Assembly (NCBI GenBank): GCA_946478895.1
Contig: CAMLDY010000069.1
Location: 1 to 12,834, forward strand
Direction: 5' to 3'
Origin: an uncultured Gemmatimonadota bacterium
Lineage (GTDB): Bacteria > Gemmatimonadota > Gemmatimonadetes > Gemmatimonadales > Gemmatimonadaceae
Length of the DNA stretch: 12,834 nt
Notes under the pieces: model-generated
What the model was told of the DNA's origin: nothing
The model's database searches: none
The model's input: only the letters and a program-made list of their open reading frames with translations
Shown: positions 12,206-12,834 of the stretch, in pieces
Numbering within the stretch: the first letter of the stretch is position 1
Layout: each line of letters opens with the position of its first letter
Made by a program: the position numbers and the translations under genes

Positions 12206-12834
12206 ATGGCTTCAGTCGGAATTATCGGCGGACTCGGTCCCGAATCCACCATCGACTACTACCGCCGCATCCTTGCAGGTTGGGAGAAGGTCGCGCCTGG
12301 CTCGTCGCCATCCGTCATTATCGACAGTCTCGACGTCCAGCGCGGCTTGCGACTGGTGGGCAACGATCGGCCTGCGCTGATCGAGTACTTGCTCGAATCT
12401 GTAGAGCGCCTCACGAAAGCCGGCGTCGATTTCATCGCCATGGCCGCGAATACGCCGCACGTCGTGTTCTATCAGCTCGCCGCGCGATCGCCGGTGCCGA
12501 TGCTGAGCATCGTCGACGTATGCGCCGACGAAGCGGAGCGACGCGGCCTGCGACGCCTGGCACTCCTTGGCACCCGCTTCACCATGGAAGGCCAGCTCTA
12601 TCCCGGCACTTTCGGCAAGCGAGGCATGACGGTCATCGTGCCCTCGCAGGTAGAACAGGCATGGGTGCACGAGAAGTACATCGGCGAGCTGCTCAAGGGC
12701 GACTTCCGTGACGACACCCGCACGAGATTCATCGCACTCGTCACCCGCCTCCGCGACGAGGACGACGTCGAGGCAATCATACTCGGCGGCACCGAGCTGC
12801 CGTTGCTGCTCAAGTCGGACACCATCGCCGATCT
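12206..12834 (+). CDS. Aspartate/glutamate racemase family protein, 3' end outside window, catalytic cysteines replaced
   Basis: The first 209 residues of an Asp/Glu racemase-family enzyme are visible and run off the right edge. Family marks are VGIIGGLGPESTIDYYR at the start, ANTPHVVF (81-88), LALLGTRFTMEGQLYP (118-133) and ILGGTELPLLL (192-202). Members normally interconvert L- and D-amino acids by a two-base mechanism with a Cys before the NT motif and a Cys in LGCTE. Here those positions are Ala81 and Gly195, and the only cysteine in the visible part is Cys106. E. coli YgeA uses Thr plus Cys, so one Cys can be replaced; losing both is odder. The protein may use other bases, have another activity or be inactive. 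It is divergent from padR, with 119 bp between starts, and begins at ATG 12206. The fold call is firm; racemase activity is doubtful. Confidence 0.85.
   Translation, partial: MASVGIIGGLGPESTIDYYRRILAGWEKVAPGSSPSVIIDSLDVQRGLRLVGNDRPALIEYLLESVERLTKAGVDFIAMAANTPHVVFYQLAARSPVPMLSIVDVCADEAERRGLRRLALLGTRFTMEGQLYPGTFGKRGMTVIVPSQVEQAWVHEKYIGELLKGDFRDDTRTRFIALVTRLRDEDDVEAIILGGTELPLLLKSDTIAD

Larger units (their letters stand above)
12159..12207 (+). repeat. Direct repeat TTGAGCCAT upstream of the racemase
   Basis: TTGAGCCAT occurs at 12159-12167 and again at 12199-12207, where it overlaps the racemase start codon, 40 bp apart. It could be a pair of regulator sites or chance. The first copy runs into the GAGCCATTAGCTGC motif shared with 9119-9132. 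Confidence 0.35.

Overview
The window is GC-rich DNA with dense, short-spaced genes on both strands. It carries no rRNA, tRNA, CRISPR array, transposase or phage gene that I can see. The gene mix suggests Gemmatimonadota, with Acidobacteriota as the alternative: a BTAD/TPR regulator, a DUF2911 protein, a BlaI/M56 pair whose sensor ends in SusC/RagA-plug-like sequence, and PadR next to a short permease-prefix protein. This is inference from family content, not from a marker gene.

Layout. 2-1408 (+): the 3' part of a BTAD/TPR transcriptional regulator, cut by the window edge. 1432-2028 (-): an M23 peptidase lipoprotein, convergent with it. 2163-3971 (+): a cupin followed with no gap by a secreted amidohydrolase. 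4029-4958 (+): an ABC-2 type ATPase. 4979-5269: a 291-bp near-palindrome built from four related ~68-bp units, in the gap between convergent genes. 5277-6518 (-): a DUF2911 envelope protein. 6792-7478 (+): an exported YceI-like protein. 7615-8244 (-): an HExxH membrane protein. 8293-9060 (+): an ABC-2 permease, the likely partner of the distant ATPase. 9061-9441: a long gap with a second, unrelated structured inverted repeat and then a well-formed promoter framed by two matching dyads. 9442-11180 (+): BlaI-type repressor and M56 sensor protease, overlapping by ATGA. 11152-12086 (-): a PadR regulator and a small permease-prefix membrane protein, also overlapping by ATGA and running tail-to-tail into the M56 gene. 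12206-12834 (+): an aspartate/glutamate racemase homologue, cut by the right edge.

How it fits together. Most products are exported or membrane-bound (M23, amidohydrolase, DUF2911, YceI, HExxH protein, ABC permease, M56 sensor, prefix permease), so this is an envelope-oriented stretch. Two compact regulatory modules stand out. In the first, BlaI and M56 lie under one promoter whose -35 and -10 boxes each overlap a copy of CTACTGnnnnnTCAGTnG; the copies are 42 bp apart, about four helical turns. The M56 protein carries two SusC/RagA-plug-like repeats where BlaR1 would carry a beta-lactam sensor. In the second, a PadR repressor seems to control itself and a small membrane protein. Several genes (ATPase, permease, padR, racemase) have a TAnnnT box 6-7 nt before the ATG and no clear ribosome binding site, which suggests leaderless transcripts.

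Strongest items for follow-up: the four-unit palindrome, the plug-repeat M56 sensor with its two-site promoter, the 9127-9288 hairpin element, and the racemase homologue lacking both catalytic cysteines.
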